Source of the DNA: Onchidella celtica
Taxonomy: Eukaryota; Mollusca; Gastropoda; Systellommatophora; Onchidiidae
NCBI GenBank assembly: GCA_963931925.1
Contig: OZ007570.1
Span: forward strand, 1,787,037 to 1,851,036
DNA length: 64,000 bases
Reading direction: 5' to 3'
In this document: piece after piece, positions 38,099-48,220 of the stretch
Position numbering within the stretch: position 1 is the stretch's first letter
Layout of the letters: every line of letters begins with the position of its first letter
Notes under the pieces: model-generated
Told to the model about the DNA's origin: nothing
Database searches by the model: none
The model's input: the letters and a program-made list of their open reading frames with translations, nothing else
Position numbers and translations under genes: made by a program

Positions 38099-38797
38099 AA
38101 TTAAGTGAGAAGAACAATGAATGAAAGTCCGGATAGTTTCTATCATTATTGCACCTCTTCATTGAAAGTTTTCCATCACCCCAACACTCATCAGCCATGT
38201 ACTTGTTTGAAAACCTTGTACGTTTCTCCATTTGGATTTCTTCCGCCGTGGCCATTATGGTCACCATAGTGACGCTGTTGGGGCAACATTCAATAATGTA
38301 AACAGGGCACGTTTTTTTTTTATAGATATAATCTGTTATACTTTCAAAGTGACACAACGTCAGGTGAGAGCTTCAGACTGGATTTGATCAGGTGAAGGAA
38401 CAAGTATTGTGTGACCTAAGAATAAATTTGTGTGCGATTGATAATGTTCTCCATACATTTTGTTTTGCATTTGTGCTGCCCTGTTATAGCTTGATCTGAT
38501 CCAGATTAGCGACACCCTTACATGATTGCTTGAACTACTATCAGATGGCAGTTTCTCTTCATTTGGGGAAAGTTCCAGTAAGTTTGAACATTGTCGGCCG
38601 GGGGCCCAAAACAAGTAACCAGCGACTGCTGGGGAATTTTTGCTGAATTTTCACTCAGATATCGGTTTCCTGGGTCCGGTCTCTTGTTCATGGTGAGTAG
38701 TTTAGTTTGTAAAAAAAAAAGTCTGGGGCGAGACAAAACCACAGAGTTCTTACGGAGAAACGATCATAAATCGAGACATTTCAGTTTTTGCCAAATG
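38099..38797. other. No gene seen
   Basis: Unique DNA immediately before the 37-bp arrays. Three open frames of 74-86 codons lack features of real exons. Confidence 0.5.
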
Positions 38798-39582
38798 AAG
38801 AAGGAATTAGTGCCACATAGCTTGAACCACTGTTAAGAAGGAATTAGTGCCACATAGCTTGAACCACTGTGAAGAAGGAATTAGTTCCACATAGCTTGAA
38901 CCACTGTGAAGAAGGAATTAATGCCACATAGCTTGAACCACTGTGAAGAAGGAATTAGTGCCACATAGCTTGAACCACTGTGAAGAAGGAATAGCGCCAT
39001 ATAGCTTGAACCACTGTGAAGAAGGAATTAGTGCCACATAGCTTGAACCACTGTGAAGAAGGAATTAGCGCCACATAGCTTGAACCACTGTGAAGAAGGA
39101 ATTAGTGCCACATAGCTTGAACCACTGTGAAGAAGGAATTAGTGCCACATAGCTTGAACCACTGTGAAGAAGGAATTAGCGCCACATAGCTTGAACCACT
39201 GTGAAGAAGGAATTAATGCCACATAGCTTGAACCACTGTGAAGAAGGAATTAGTGCCACATAGCTTGAACCACTGTGAAGAAGGAATTAGCGCTATATAG
39301 CTTGAACCACTGTGAAGAAGGAATTAGTGCCACATAGCTTGAACCACTGTGAAGAAGGAATTAGCGCCACATAGCTTGAACCACTGTGAAGAAGGAATTA
39401 GTGCCACATAGCTTGAACCACTGTGAAGAAGGAATTAGTGCCACATAGCTTGAACCACTGTGAAGAAGGAATTAGCGCCACATAGCTTGAACCACTGTGA
39501 AGAAGGAATTAGCGCCACATAGCTTGAACCACTGTGACGAAGGAATTAGCGCCACATAGCTTGAACCACTGTGAAGAAGGAA
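38798..39582 (+). repeat. 37-bp satellite A, about 21 copies
   Basis: The unit begins GAAGAAGGAATTAGTGCCAC and continues ATAGCTTGAACCACTGT. Copies are almost identical, with GTGCCA/GCGCCA as the main variant. One unit (near 38988) is 36 bp. It is immediately followed by satellite B, which has the same period. Confidence 0.96.
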
Positions 39583-39933
39583 GATGGGTGCCAGTTGGTT
39601 TACGACACTGTATGTGGTGGATGGGTGCCAGTTGGTTTACGACACTGTATGTGGTGGATGGGTGACAGTTGGTTTACGACACTGTATGTGGTGGATGGGT
39701 GACAGTTGGTTTACGACACTGTATGTGGTGGATGGGTGCCAGTTGGTTTACGACACTGTATGTGGTGGATGGGTGCCAGTTGGTTTACGACACTGTATGT
39801 GGTGGATGGGTGCCAGTTGGTTTACGACTTTGTATGTGGTGGATGGGTGACAGTTGGTTTACGACACTGTATGTGGTGGATGGGTGACAGTTGGTTTACG
39901 ACACTGTATGTGGTGGGTGGGTGCCAGTCGGTG
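39583..39933 (+). repeat. 37-bp satellite B, about 9.5 copies
   Basis: The unit is GATGGGTGCCAGTTGGTTTA plus CGACACTGTATGTGGTG. The 37-bp period makes every frame rotate, so the Val-Tyr-Asp-Thr open frames are by-products. It shares with satellite A the spaced motif GTGCCA, 12 bases, CACTGT, 13 bases. Confidence 0.96.
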
Positions 39934-39957
39934 TTAAATACAACGCTGGCAGCCTGG

Positions 39958-40258
39958 AGAAGCAAGGGAGAGAGAGAGAGGAGGGGGGGGGAAGAAAGAC
40001 AGAAAGAGAAAGAACAGTAGAGAAAGGGAGAAAGAAAAAGAGGGAGAGAGGCACACAACTAGAAAGAGAGGAAGGAGAGAGAGAGAGAGAGAAAGAGAGG
40101 AAGGAGATAGAGAGAGAGAGGGAGACGGACAGACAGTGAGAGGAAGGAGCAGAGTCAAAGGCACACTTAACCACACACAGGCGGAGAGACAGGCAGACAG
40201 AGAGAAAGAGAAAACCAGACAGAGCCAGAGAGAGAGAGAGACCGACGGACAGAGCTAA

Positions 40259-40310
<52 letters not shown>

Positions 40311-40312
40311 GT
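39958..40312 (+). repeat. GA-rich microsatellite tract
   Basis: GAGA, GAAAGA and GACA units continue to a pure (GA)n at 40262-40311. Confidence 0.92.
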
Positions 40313-41055
40313 TGACTTCGATTTCTTTGACGCGTCGGGCGTGTGTTGAATTTGATATTCCCTTTGTGGGTGCCGCTAACCAGTTTCTTGTTACAAATCT
40401 AGGAGAAGAGTTATGTGTGGTTTGAGGGGCGTGGCCGGGGTGGGGTGGACAGGCGGGAGTATGAAGGGTCCGGGCAGAGACAACATCTTGAATGGCGTCC
40501 CCAGGACTTGTAGTATCCAGCTGATTATTCTAAAGTGATATCTTGTCACATTCTGCCAGGAGCTTTACAGTTCGGTCTACCACATAATGAGGCTGTAGAA
40601 AGCTGCTATTGACAGGGACAATCTCACCGCTCTCATAACATCCCCCACCTTTTCTGGGGGGAGGGGGGGGGGCTTCATTTGATAGCATTTTCAACAGTCA
40701 GTCAACAATTTCAAGTATTTAAAATGATTGTTCTGGGGGTGGTCGCTAGGGGCTTTTGGTAGTGTCACTTTCTGTCCTGTTGTGTCTATGGCATTGTAGT
40801 ACTCACATTACATGTATAAGCTCTAGCTGAATAGTGAACATAACTCTGTAGTTTCTCTAATTGGCTTTGTCATTAGACCACGCCCACCAACCTCCAGCTC
40901 CAATGATTATACGATAACTAGAGGACACACATACGTTTTTGAGTCAATGTTGATCCAAATAGAAGTTCTACATCATCTTTATGAGATGATACAATTTGAT
41001 AGTTGTTCCATCTGACCACTATCCATCTACTCTTCGTACTGAACTTTATAATATT

Positions 41056-41335
41056 GTTTTGTTTTGTGTGAGACGTTATTACTAACTTAGTACTATGTAC
41101 TATGCGTTTGAAATTTTAGTGGCGGTCTGTCGCAGCGTCTGATTTGTTTTGTTTTGTGTGAGACGTTATTACTAACTTAGTACTATGTACTATGCGTTTG
41201 AAATTTTAGTGGCGGTCTGTCGCAGCGTCTGATTTGTTTTGTTTTGTGTGAGACGTTATTACTAACTTAGTACTATGTACTATGCGTTTGAAATTTTAGT
41301 GGCGGTCTGTCGCAGCGTCTGATTTGTTTTGTTGA
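41056..41335 (+). repeat. Perfect 90-bp tandem triplication
   Basis: Three copies starting GTTTTGTGTGAGACGTTATT at 41061, 41151 and 41241 show no base difference by eye. Each ends CGCAGCGTCTGATTTG before a TTTTG run. Identity of the copies implies a very recent event or an assembly artefact. Confidence 0.95.
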
Positions 41336-41384
41336 AATGGTACGTCCTTTCATTAGCAGGCGACATCTGAGACGGGCTCGAGGC

Positions 41385-41672
41385 CCTGTCAGGCTGCCGA
41401 CGAGCCAGAGAGTGCCTTGAAAAATGACCTGGCGAGAGCTGAGTTACGTCGGACCCCGTCCAGAAATGGATTTGGGAGGAGTTCTAGTTGAGTCACATAA
41501 TAGGCGAGGTAGTCCTCTAAGTGGATGTTTTTATAGTACTTAGACGTTGGGCTCGACCATTGACATTCAGAACAAGAAATATGTGTCCGTCTAAAGTTGG
41601 GTATGGCTTGGAACCCGGGACCTCTGGCACCCATGTAAAGGGCTCTAACTACTGGTCCACCGGGCCGGCGAA
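41385..41672 (-). mobile_element. tRNA-derived SINE, minus strand
   Basis: On the minus strand an A box TGGACCAGTAG (41659-41649) and a B box GGTTCCAAGCC (41615-41605) are spaced like a tRNA gene and preceded by CCGGCCCGG. A non-tRNA body follows, ending near GGACGGGGTCCGAC at 41453-41440 or slightly beyond. The 99-residue open frame across it is a by-product. Confidence 0.72.
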
Positions 41673-41699
41673 TGTCATTGTTAAACACACATCTGGTGT

Positions 41700-42055
41700 A
41701 CAGGGTTCACTCAGGTCCTTAAAAGTCCTTAATTTTCATAAAAGAAAAAATAAGTTCTCAAAAAGTCCTTAAATTCTGAAAATGATTCCAAAATCCTTAA
41801 AAAGTCCTTAAAATTGTCTTTCAATTGAAACATTTGAGATTCAAATCTACCAGTTGCACTCTGGATAATTGGTACATTGAAATAGAAATAACTGAACTTT
41901 TCAGAGTGAATTTACTATGTTTGAACTCTGGATACAGAAACAATTCTGTTTCGAGGAGTGCTGCACACCACTTCTATAGTTGTAATATTTTTTGGTCACA
42001 GGTCCTTAATTTATTTACTGTGGGTCCTTAGGAAGTCCTTAAAAAGTCCTTAAAA
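41700..42055 (+). mobile_element. GTCCTTAAAA-ended dispersed element
   Basis: It starts CAGGGTTCACTCAGGTCCTT with repeated GTCCTTAAA units and ends with GGTCCTTAGGAAGTCCTTAA and more of the same unit. Many animal DNA-transposon derivatives have this look. The central block matches 34.0-34.1 kb. Confidence 0.5.
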
Positions 42056-42785
42056 TTAATTATCAAGACTGTGTATGAATCCTGGCTGTAACAACAAGGC
42101 TAGGTTGTGTCAAGTATGGAAAGCCCGCGTAGCCACGACCGAACTGATGACCTATACCAAATCCCAAACTCCAGTTCACTTGCCACATTATATTTACCCA
42201 TTTCCCTATCACGCACAATATTAACATTTTTCCCCCAAACTTGCATAAAATTTCCATTTTTTGCGTTCCTCCAGTTTCCTGAAATGAAACGGGGAAAGCA
42301 AAAAACATATATCCAGCGCATGCGTGTGTTTCATCAAAGCTTGCTATGCTGATGGAATTGTTATCAGAGCATCTGTTTTCTTTTGCATGTTTGGCGTGTT
42401 TGATGCAGTCACGCTCTTCTCCCTCCCACGGTGGCGCTGGGATGCTAATATCCTGGGGCCCAGGACAGAACCAGGTAAGGGGGCGGGGGGAGGGGCAGTC
42501 CGGGGGCTGACGGGGCCCTGAAACATAAATCATCATTGTCACGGATAACAGGGTGGGGGGGGGGGGACTCAACCAACTTTATCTGCGTCCTTGTTGCTGG
42601 CCTGGCAATGATTGCGGGGTTGCGTGAGTGTGGAGGCGATGGACAATTTGGTTTGACAAGGTCATGAGCGGCTCTTCATTCACCCTGATGTTCCTGGCCA
42701 GAATTAGATATGAGATATAAAATAATGATGTTGTTATGGAAATGTCCTTCGTTATTCTATTTTCTATGTAGAGGTAACCGTTTCT

Positions 42786-42787
42786 TG

Positions 42788-42843
<56 letters not shown>

Positions 42844-42990
42844 GTCAATGTGTTTGTCTGTCTATCCATCCGTCTGCCCATCTGTCTATCCATCAGTCTG
42901 CACATCTGTCTATCCATCCGTCTCCACATCTGTTTGCCCATCTGTCTATCCATCCGTCTGCCCATCTGACTGTCTGTCTGTCTGTCTCAT
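42786..42990 (+). repeat. (TCTA)n then diverged TCTG/CATC repeat
   Basis: A pure (CTAT)n block (42786-42843) is followed by an irregular array with a higher-order unit near CCATCTGTCTATCCATC. Confidence 0.92.
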
Positions 42991-43690
42991 GATCTTCGTG
43001 AAACTATCCTGGCCCTTCCCAGTTCACTTCTCCTATCAGCTGAACATTACCAGCTTTTTGTGGCACATGATGACATGATGTAAAATTAATCAGTGTTGCT
43101 GACACTCCAAACGTCAGTGCATAGAGACGTTGGGAGAAAGAGAGAAATATTGATGTTTTTGAAATGTATATTATGTTGGGGAGGGGTGGCGGGTGAAAAC
43201 AAAGGAGGAATCTTCGTGCGTTATATTGCACAGCTGTACATACATCCTAATAGAAGATTTCGTCACATTCACACAGGTTCCCCCACCCATCTCGTGCCCA
43301 AGACATTTAACGCAAAGTCTTATCTTCATTGCATCATCAGACAGACATTGTGACCCCGCCAAGCAGCGGGTAGGTGGTTTATGGCTGCAGTTTAGTACAA
43401 AAATCTGGTGGTTTTTGACCTTGTGGAGAATCTGGGACTATCACTGCAGGCAAGAAATGTTGGGTGGGGGTTGGGGAGGGGACTGTCTGGAAATGAGGGC
43501 GTTGACCTGTGGAGTGCTGAGGCAGTCAATCTCCCCTACTCGGCTAGTCAGGACTTCCAACTGACATGGGCATTAAAGATGTATCTTGATCAGCGGCTGT
43601 CAGAATGGGGGTTGGCGTGACCCTGACCTTCCGAGGTTTCGTAGCAGGGTCTCTCTCTCTCTCCCTCTCTCTTTGTCTGTCTGTCTGTCG

Positions 43691-43784
<94 letters not shown>

Positions 43785-44249
43785 GATACTGCAAGTAATT
43801 CTCCAAGCAAACCACATTTTCCACTCGGTACAGTTTAGCATATGTTAAATAAATGCTACGATTGTATTTTCCTGTCCTAACATTCCCAACCTGGCTGTCT
43901 GCAGACCTTCTGGACGAGGATTTTTAATTCTCCCATTTTAGACGCGAAAACTTCTTAGTCAGCGTACATTTACCTGCACTGGTATTGGCAATCAGACATA
44001 AGCGAAGAACGACCCTTTAAAGAGGATATTTCCAGCAAGATCTTCAAAAATTTAGAAAATATTCCTTGTCGTATTGAATTCTTCAACTTTGCAGTGAAAA
44101 ATGTTTATTCTAAAGCGTCTCTGTCGGGACTGGACATGTGTAGGTGTTTCAGATGTCATCATTGCTGGGAGCAAATGGCAGTCACAGATATCCCTTAGAG
44201 GGGTCGTGCCGGGCATAATTATTGTGTCTGTTCAAGATTCATTTTAGGG
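42991..44249. other. No gene seen apart from the TC array
   Basis: Unique DNA on both sides of the 43648-43782 array. Short frames at 43093-43564 show no domain or splice support. Confidence 0.5.
43648..43782 (+). repeat. (TC)n microsatellite with TGTC centre
   Basis: A (TC)n, (TGTC)n, (TC)n arrangement over 135 bp. Confidence 0.94.
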
Positions 44250-44390
44250 GCCATTCGTAAAGTACGAACCCCCGGAGGACGGAGGGGAAGCATGACCTCG
44301 GCTTATGAAAATTGTACATTGGGGGTGGGGTGGGGGCTCAGGGGGCTGTACTTACATATCTCATTTATGGTAATGAATTTAAGTAGGAAA
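44250..44390 (+). repeat. Dispersed repeat, copy 2
   Basis: GGGCCATTCGTAAAGTACGA, then CCCCCGGAGGACGG and ATGGTAATGAATTTAAG. A CGTAAAGTACGAACCCC-type end suggests an inverted-repeat element, but the far end is unclear. Confidence 0.5.
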
Positions 44391-44639
44391 AAGGAGTTTC
44401 AGTCCGGGGAAAGTACGACGGCGCAATAAGCGTCACATTGTGCTAGGAAAAAGCGAAATGATAGACAGAATATGGCGGAATGCTAGGACAGAAGAAGACT
44501 CTACCAGACGGTACTAGTAGAAGTAAGCAAAAGCTTGGGTGGAGACAGAGCACTATGATAATAATTTGGAGAAACTGTGAGGCGAATTAAAGTTGTAATA
44601 CCTAGTTAGTGCCCAGAAAAGCCAAGCGGGAGTGGAAGA

Positions 44640-44725
44640 AGGAAGAAAGAGAAATGATCAAGATGGGATTTTAACCCGAGACCTCTGCTACGGCACTCGT
44701 CGCCTTGCCAAGAAGAAAACAGATC
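44640..44725 (-). mobile_element. tRNA-like SINE head, minus strand
   Basis: On the minus strand TGGCAAGGCGA (A box, near 44709) and GGTTAAAATCC (B box, 44676-44666) fit polymerase III promoter consensus and tRNA spacing. The body may extend toward 44480 but has no landmark I can fix. Confidence 0.5.
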
Positions 44726-45230
44726 GCTTTTTTTTTGGTGTGTTTTTTTTGTTCGGCCACTCCTCTCTTTCTCTCCCCCCCCCCCCCCCCCAATAAAATA
44801 AAAGAAACGATCATAGCCGAACTATCTCGCGGTGTCTCTTACTGACTTGACTATTATTTTGTTGGCTGGGACCACGCCCACCCGCGTCACGGTGCAGGGC
44901 CTACCTACCCGACCACCCACAGGAAAGGAGGGGGCGGGGTAAAGAAGAATGCACCAGAAATAATTAAATAGGCCTTGCTAAATACCAGTTACCACTTACA
45001 ATTTCAGAATATCAAGGCTTTACCACGAATAATAAACCATTGTGACAGCCGTACATCCGTACAAAGGGTGAGGATTGACGCCAACCGTATGAAAGTTAAC
45101 ATGGGGAGAATGTTAGGAATTCGATGTGGTGTGCACGCAAGTGATGTCCAACAAGAACATTCCACTTTGAACACATCAACAGCTTGACTCAAACGACTCA
45201 TGATTGCTTACTTACTTATGTTATTTGGAA

Positions 45231-45695
45231 GTGTATATCCCTACAACATGTTGTATGGATATGGACAGTGCATATCCGCACAACATGTTTACCAAAAAGC
45301 GCGGCTGGTGAATGTTTGCTGAAACAAAACTTGGTACCGGTATGGTGTTCACGAATTTAAAGTGACAACACATGGAATAGTCAGATGGACCTGGGGGCGT
45401 GAGGGTCTAGTCAGTTTGTATCAACGGGCGGTAGACAGTTTGACTAATCAGGCGAAAAGGGGTTGAGTTAGCCATTGGTGATCGACGTATACTCAAGTAT
45501 ATTATTAGCGCAGATCACGCAATCTCCGAGCAGAAGTGGGATTGTTTTGCTACTAAGCCGATTCATATTTTTAAAAACTATGCAAATTAACAAGGTCAGT
45601 AATATAGTATTCCGGTGTGTGTTCTACGTCATCTAATTGTGTGCGTTGTACGGATATACACTGTCCATATCCGTACAACATGTTGTACGGATATG
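45231..45695 (+). mobile_element. Palindrome-ended MITE, copy 2 (both ends present)
   Basis: This is the same element as 7741-8170 with both ends retained. The right terminus at 45666-45695 is a perfect 30-base palindrome centred on ACAACATGTTGT. The left terminus (45234-45264) is the same palindrome with a few substitutions. Together with the next half-repeat inward they make inverted ends of about 45 bp. There is no coding capacity, so a partner transposase must be encoded elsewhere. The two copies differ by scattered substitutions and small indels. Confidence 0.83.
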
Positions 45696-46176
45696 CGATT
45701 CCATTTTATTTATCTATTTTTTTTTCCATGGTACAATGTCAGTGATGATGAAATTGCAAGACTTTCCTTTTCCTTCCTAACTCGAGTCTGCGATCTTTTC
45801 GCTATCTACTCTACGATCTTCCTCCTTAGTCACGCAATTCTCTTATATTATACTCCCCCGCCGATGACAGATCGTTGCCAGAGAACTGTATCTAAGAATG
45901 CTGAATCATCAACCTAATTACCAATGCTTTGACTCATCATTAGACTCACAACTATTTTCAGTAAACTTGGGTTTTCCCCCACATATCTTTACTTCCACGC
46001 GCAATTTTGAGATTAAAATATCATGCTAACTTTTACAGAGTGAAACGCATACGCTGCATAAGGTCCATCGTGCACCCTGGCGTCTAAATGACATTCCTGC
46101 AACCCTTCATTTTTAATTTAATCTGATTTGTTACACAGAAGAAGGTCAGATGTCGCCAAAATCAAGTGTGCGTACT

Positions 46177-46386
46177 TTAACCCTATTACTGTCATAAGAC
46201 AATCAGACTGACAGTTTTGTTCATCACTTGACAGGCAGAGCCAAGTAAACCAGCTTGCGGAAATGTATACTTTGTGAAGGCTTCTAAATTAAAACAATCT
46301 CAAATATTAAATTTGTATGATGAAGACTTGCAGTTGGAACACCCTTGGTGGACACGAGAACTCCTTCCTGATAGTAATAGGGTTAA
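46177..46386 (+). mobile_element. piggyBac-like MITE with TTAA ends
   Basis: TTAACCCTATTACTGTCA at the left is matched by inverted TGATAGTAATAGGGTTAA at the right (46369-46386), with one mismatch in 18. TTAA at both tips is the target site and duplication of piggyBac-type elements (Kolobok also uses TTAA). The element is 210 bp and non-coding. A 109-residue open frame crossing it is not supported. Confidence 0.75.
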
Positions 46387-47002
46387 GGATGCCCCTTGTC
46401 ATGAATATCACGTAGAAAAGGGGGGGGGGGGAGAGGCGCTCCACACGGGGGGTGGAGACAGCTGGGGTAAGAACGCTGCCAATCCCACCAGACTTATCAA
46501 ATGTACGCCCATTTCACATAGAGGTTTGTCAGCTGCTGCATCAATGCCATTTGCCCATGGAGACAAGGCCAATGCCGGGAAACGTGGAGAGAACAGAGTT
46601 TGATTGGCTGGCAGGTGCCATTATCCTGAGCACGCGGGGAGGACAGCTTGACAGCAGTGGTCATCTCAGCGTGAGCACTCCTGGCGTCGTTTGTTCAGTG
46701 CGAACTGTAATAATATGGGGAAATAGCAGCTTGCTAATGAAGAATTAGACGTTTGGACAGGGGGAACGAGCATCATCTAAACCTTGCCCACTTCATATTA
46801 TGTCAGTGAGTTGGTTGGTCGATCCGTCACTCACTCATTCTCAAACTCACTCACTCACCCATTTATTCACCCACTCATTCAATTACTCACTCACACTTAT
46901 CTACCAATTTACTCACTCATTCAATTTTCTCACTCCCACCGCACCAAAACAAATCCGAAAGAATAAAAATAATATAACTAAACAATAGAAAAAAAGAAGT
47001 TG

Positions 47003-47165
47003 TGTGCACACACACACACACAGAGACCTGACACCCTGACCACACACACATACAGCCCCGACACGCTGACCTCACACACACACACACACACAGATCCGGC
47101 ACCTTGACCTGACACACACATACAGCCCCGACACCGTTACCACACCCACACACGCAGAGGCCCGG
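47003..47165 (+). repeat. (CA)n interspersed with about 30-60-bp units
   Basis: CA runs alternate with CATACAGCCCCGACAC and CACCTTGACCTGA blocks in a degenerate tandem pattern. Confidence 0.8.
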
Positions 47166-47419
47166 CGCCATGACGTCACAGTTACTGACACTAATGATAT
47201 TGCTGGTTTTTGTTTAATCCCAAGTCCCGACTGGTCCATTTGTGCTGCAGTTGTGATTGCCGGGCATGCAGTGGTGCATGGGTTGGTTTGTTCTGGCCTT
47301 GGTGGTGGTCCTTTTGTGGGGGGCGTGGAATGGTCAGTGGGTGGATCGGGTGGAAACACGAGGGGGGAGGGGCATGAGGTGGACAAAACCTAAGGTGTGC
47401 TGAAGGGAAGAGAGGGGTC

Positions 47420-47695
47420 GGGGGGAGGGAAGGGGGTGTGTCCTGGTACGTCCTGGGCTTTTCTCAGGAAGAAATGAGAACCTCTCTCTGTTGGCTGGTG
47501 TAATGCATTTTGCATAGTAAGTTGGAGATGGACACTGAACACATCTCGGTATTGTTTTGTTCTATCTGGCTTGGGGATTGGATTCCAGTCCCCTATCAAT
47601 AACGTTTTTGGTTTGTGGGAACCTAGATGAGAATGGTAGTCAAGGAAGATGTTGGTGCTGATGTTGTTGTAGTTGATATTGGTTGATCCTGCCAT
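47420..47695 (-). pseudogene. Possible decayed LINE endonuclease (EEP) fragment
   Basis: The minus-strand frame contains PKTLLIGDWN, then about 30 residues later LHQPTERGSHFFLRK. In non-LTR retrotransposon endonucleases the order is ...LIxGDFN... followed by ...xxxPTRGxxxLDLV. The spacing here (QYRDVF...LQLTMQNALHQPTERG) fits that pattern. The Phe-Asn of GDFN is Trp-Asn here, and the LDLV block has decayed. The frame then runs into G-rich, C-rich DNA. No reverse transcriptase follows. Confidence 0.4.
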
Positions 47696-47904
47696 TGATA
47701 ATGTGATCTAGTTTATCTGTTTCACGTGTGTCCTGTCTGAATTTGTCAGGGAACCAAAAACCAGTTGTTTTTTTTTCAACATGATGAAACTGTGAGAAAA
47801 ACGATCATTATAGTCGGTCCTTCACTTATATTAAGCAGCCCATTCACCTGCTCATTCAGTCACTTAACTATATTACATTCTTCTTTGCTCAAAGGAAGTG
47901 GCTA

Positions 47905-48220
47905 TTTTCACGACATGTCGTGGAAATCACCTCCGTGAAGTTTTCCACGACATGTCCTGGAAATGGCCTTGGTGAAGTTTTTCACGACTTTTCACGACTT
48001 ATTACAGCTACCCCAGCCCCTTTTCGCCTGATTGGTCAATCTGACTACCGCCCATTGATACAAACTGACTAGACCCTCACGCCCCCCCCCCCCCCCCCCA
48101 GGTTCCAACCTCCCGCTCAGTGGGGGCCGCCATTTTGAGTCAGAAAACGATCAACTCTGATTGGATGAAAAACGTGTCGTGAAAAAATCTCTCCACGCTT
48201 TTTCCACGATATGTCGTGTG
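47905..48220 (-). mobile_element. Related MITE with a variant palindromic end, inverted
   Basis: The left end (47907-47925) contains CACGACATGTCGTGG, with a second copy at 47944-47960. The right end (48172-48218) has the inverted pair, CGTGTCGTG and CCACGATATGTCGTG. Between them, 48012-48104 matches in reverse complement the 85-bp core of the elements at 7.7 and 45.2 kb (around 7893-7985). The core is interrupted by a run of about 17 C. The termini therefore differ from the other two copies while the core is shared. Confidence 0.7.

Noticed and set aside
38798-39933. CRISPR-like regular 37-bp repeats
   Set aside because: The repeats are contiguous with no unique spacers, and the context is eukaryotic.
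41600-41662. A functional tRNA gene on the minus strand
   Set aside because: The A and B boxes are good, but the arms of a cloverleaf cannot be completed, and a SINE body follows.
42063-42572. A 169-codon minus-strand frame
   Set aside because: It crosses a poly-G run and the end of a dispersed repeat, is Pro-rich at the start, and shows no domain or splice signal.
46274-46603. A 109-codon frame starting MKASKLKQSQ
   Set aside because: The first third lies inside the TTAA-flanked MITE and the rest spans a poly-G run.
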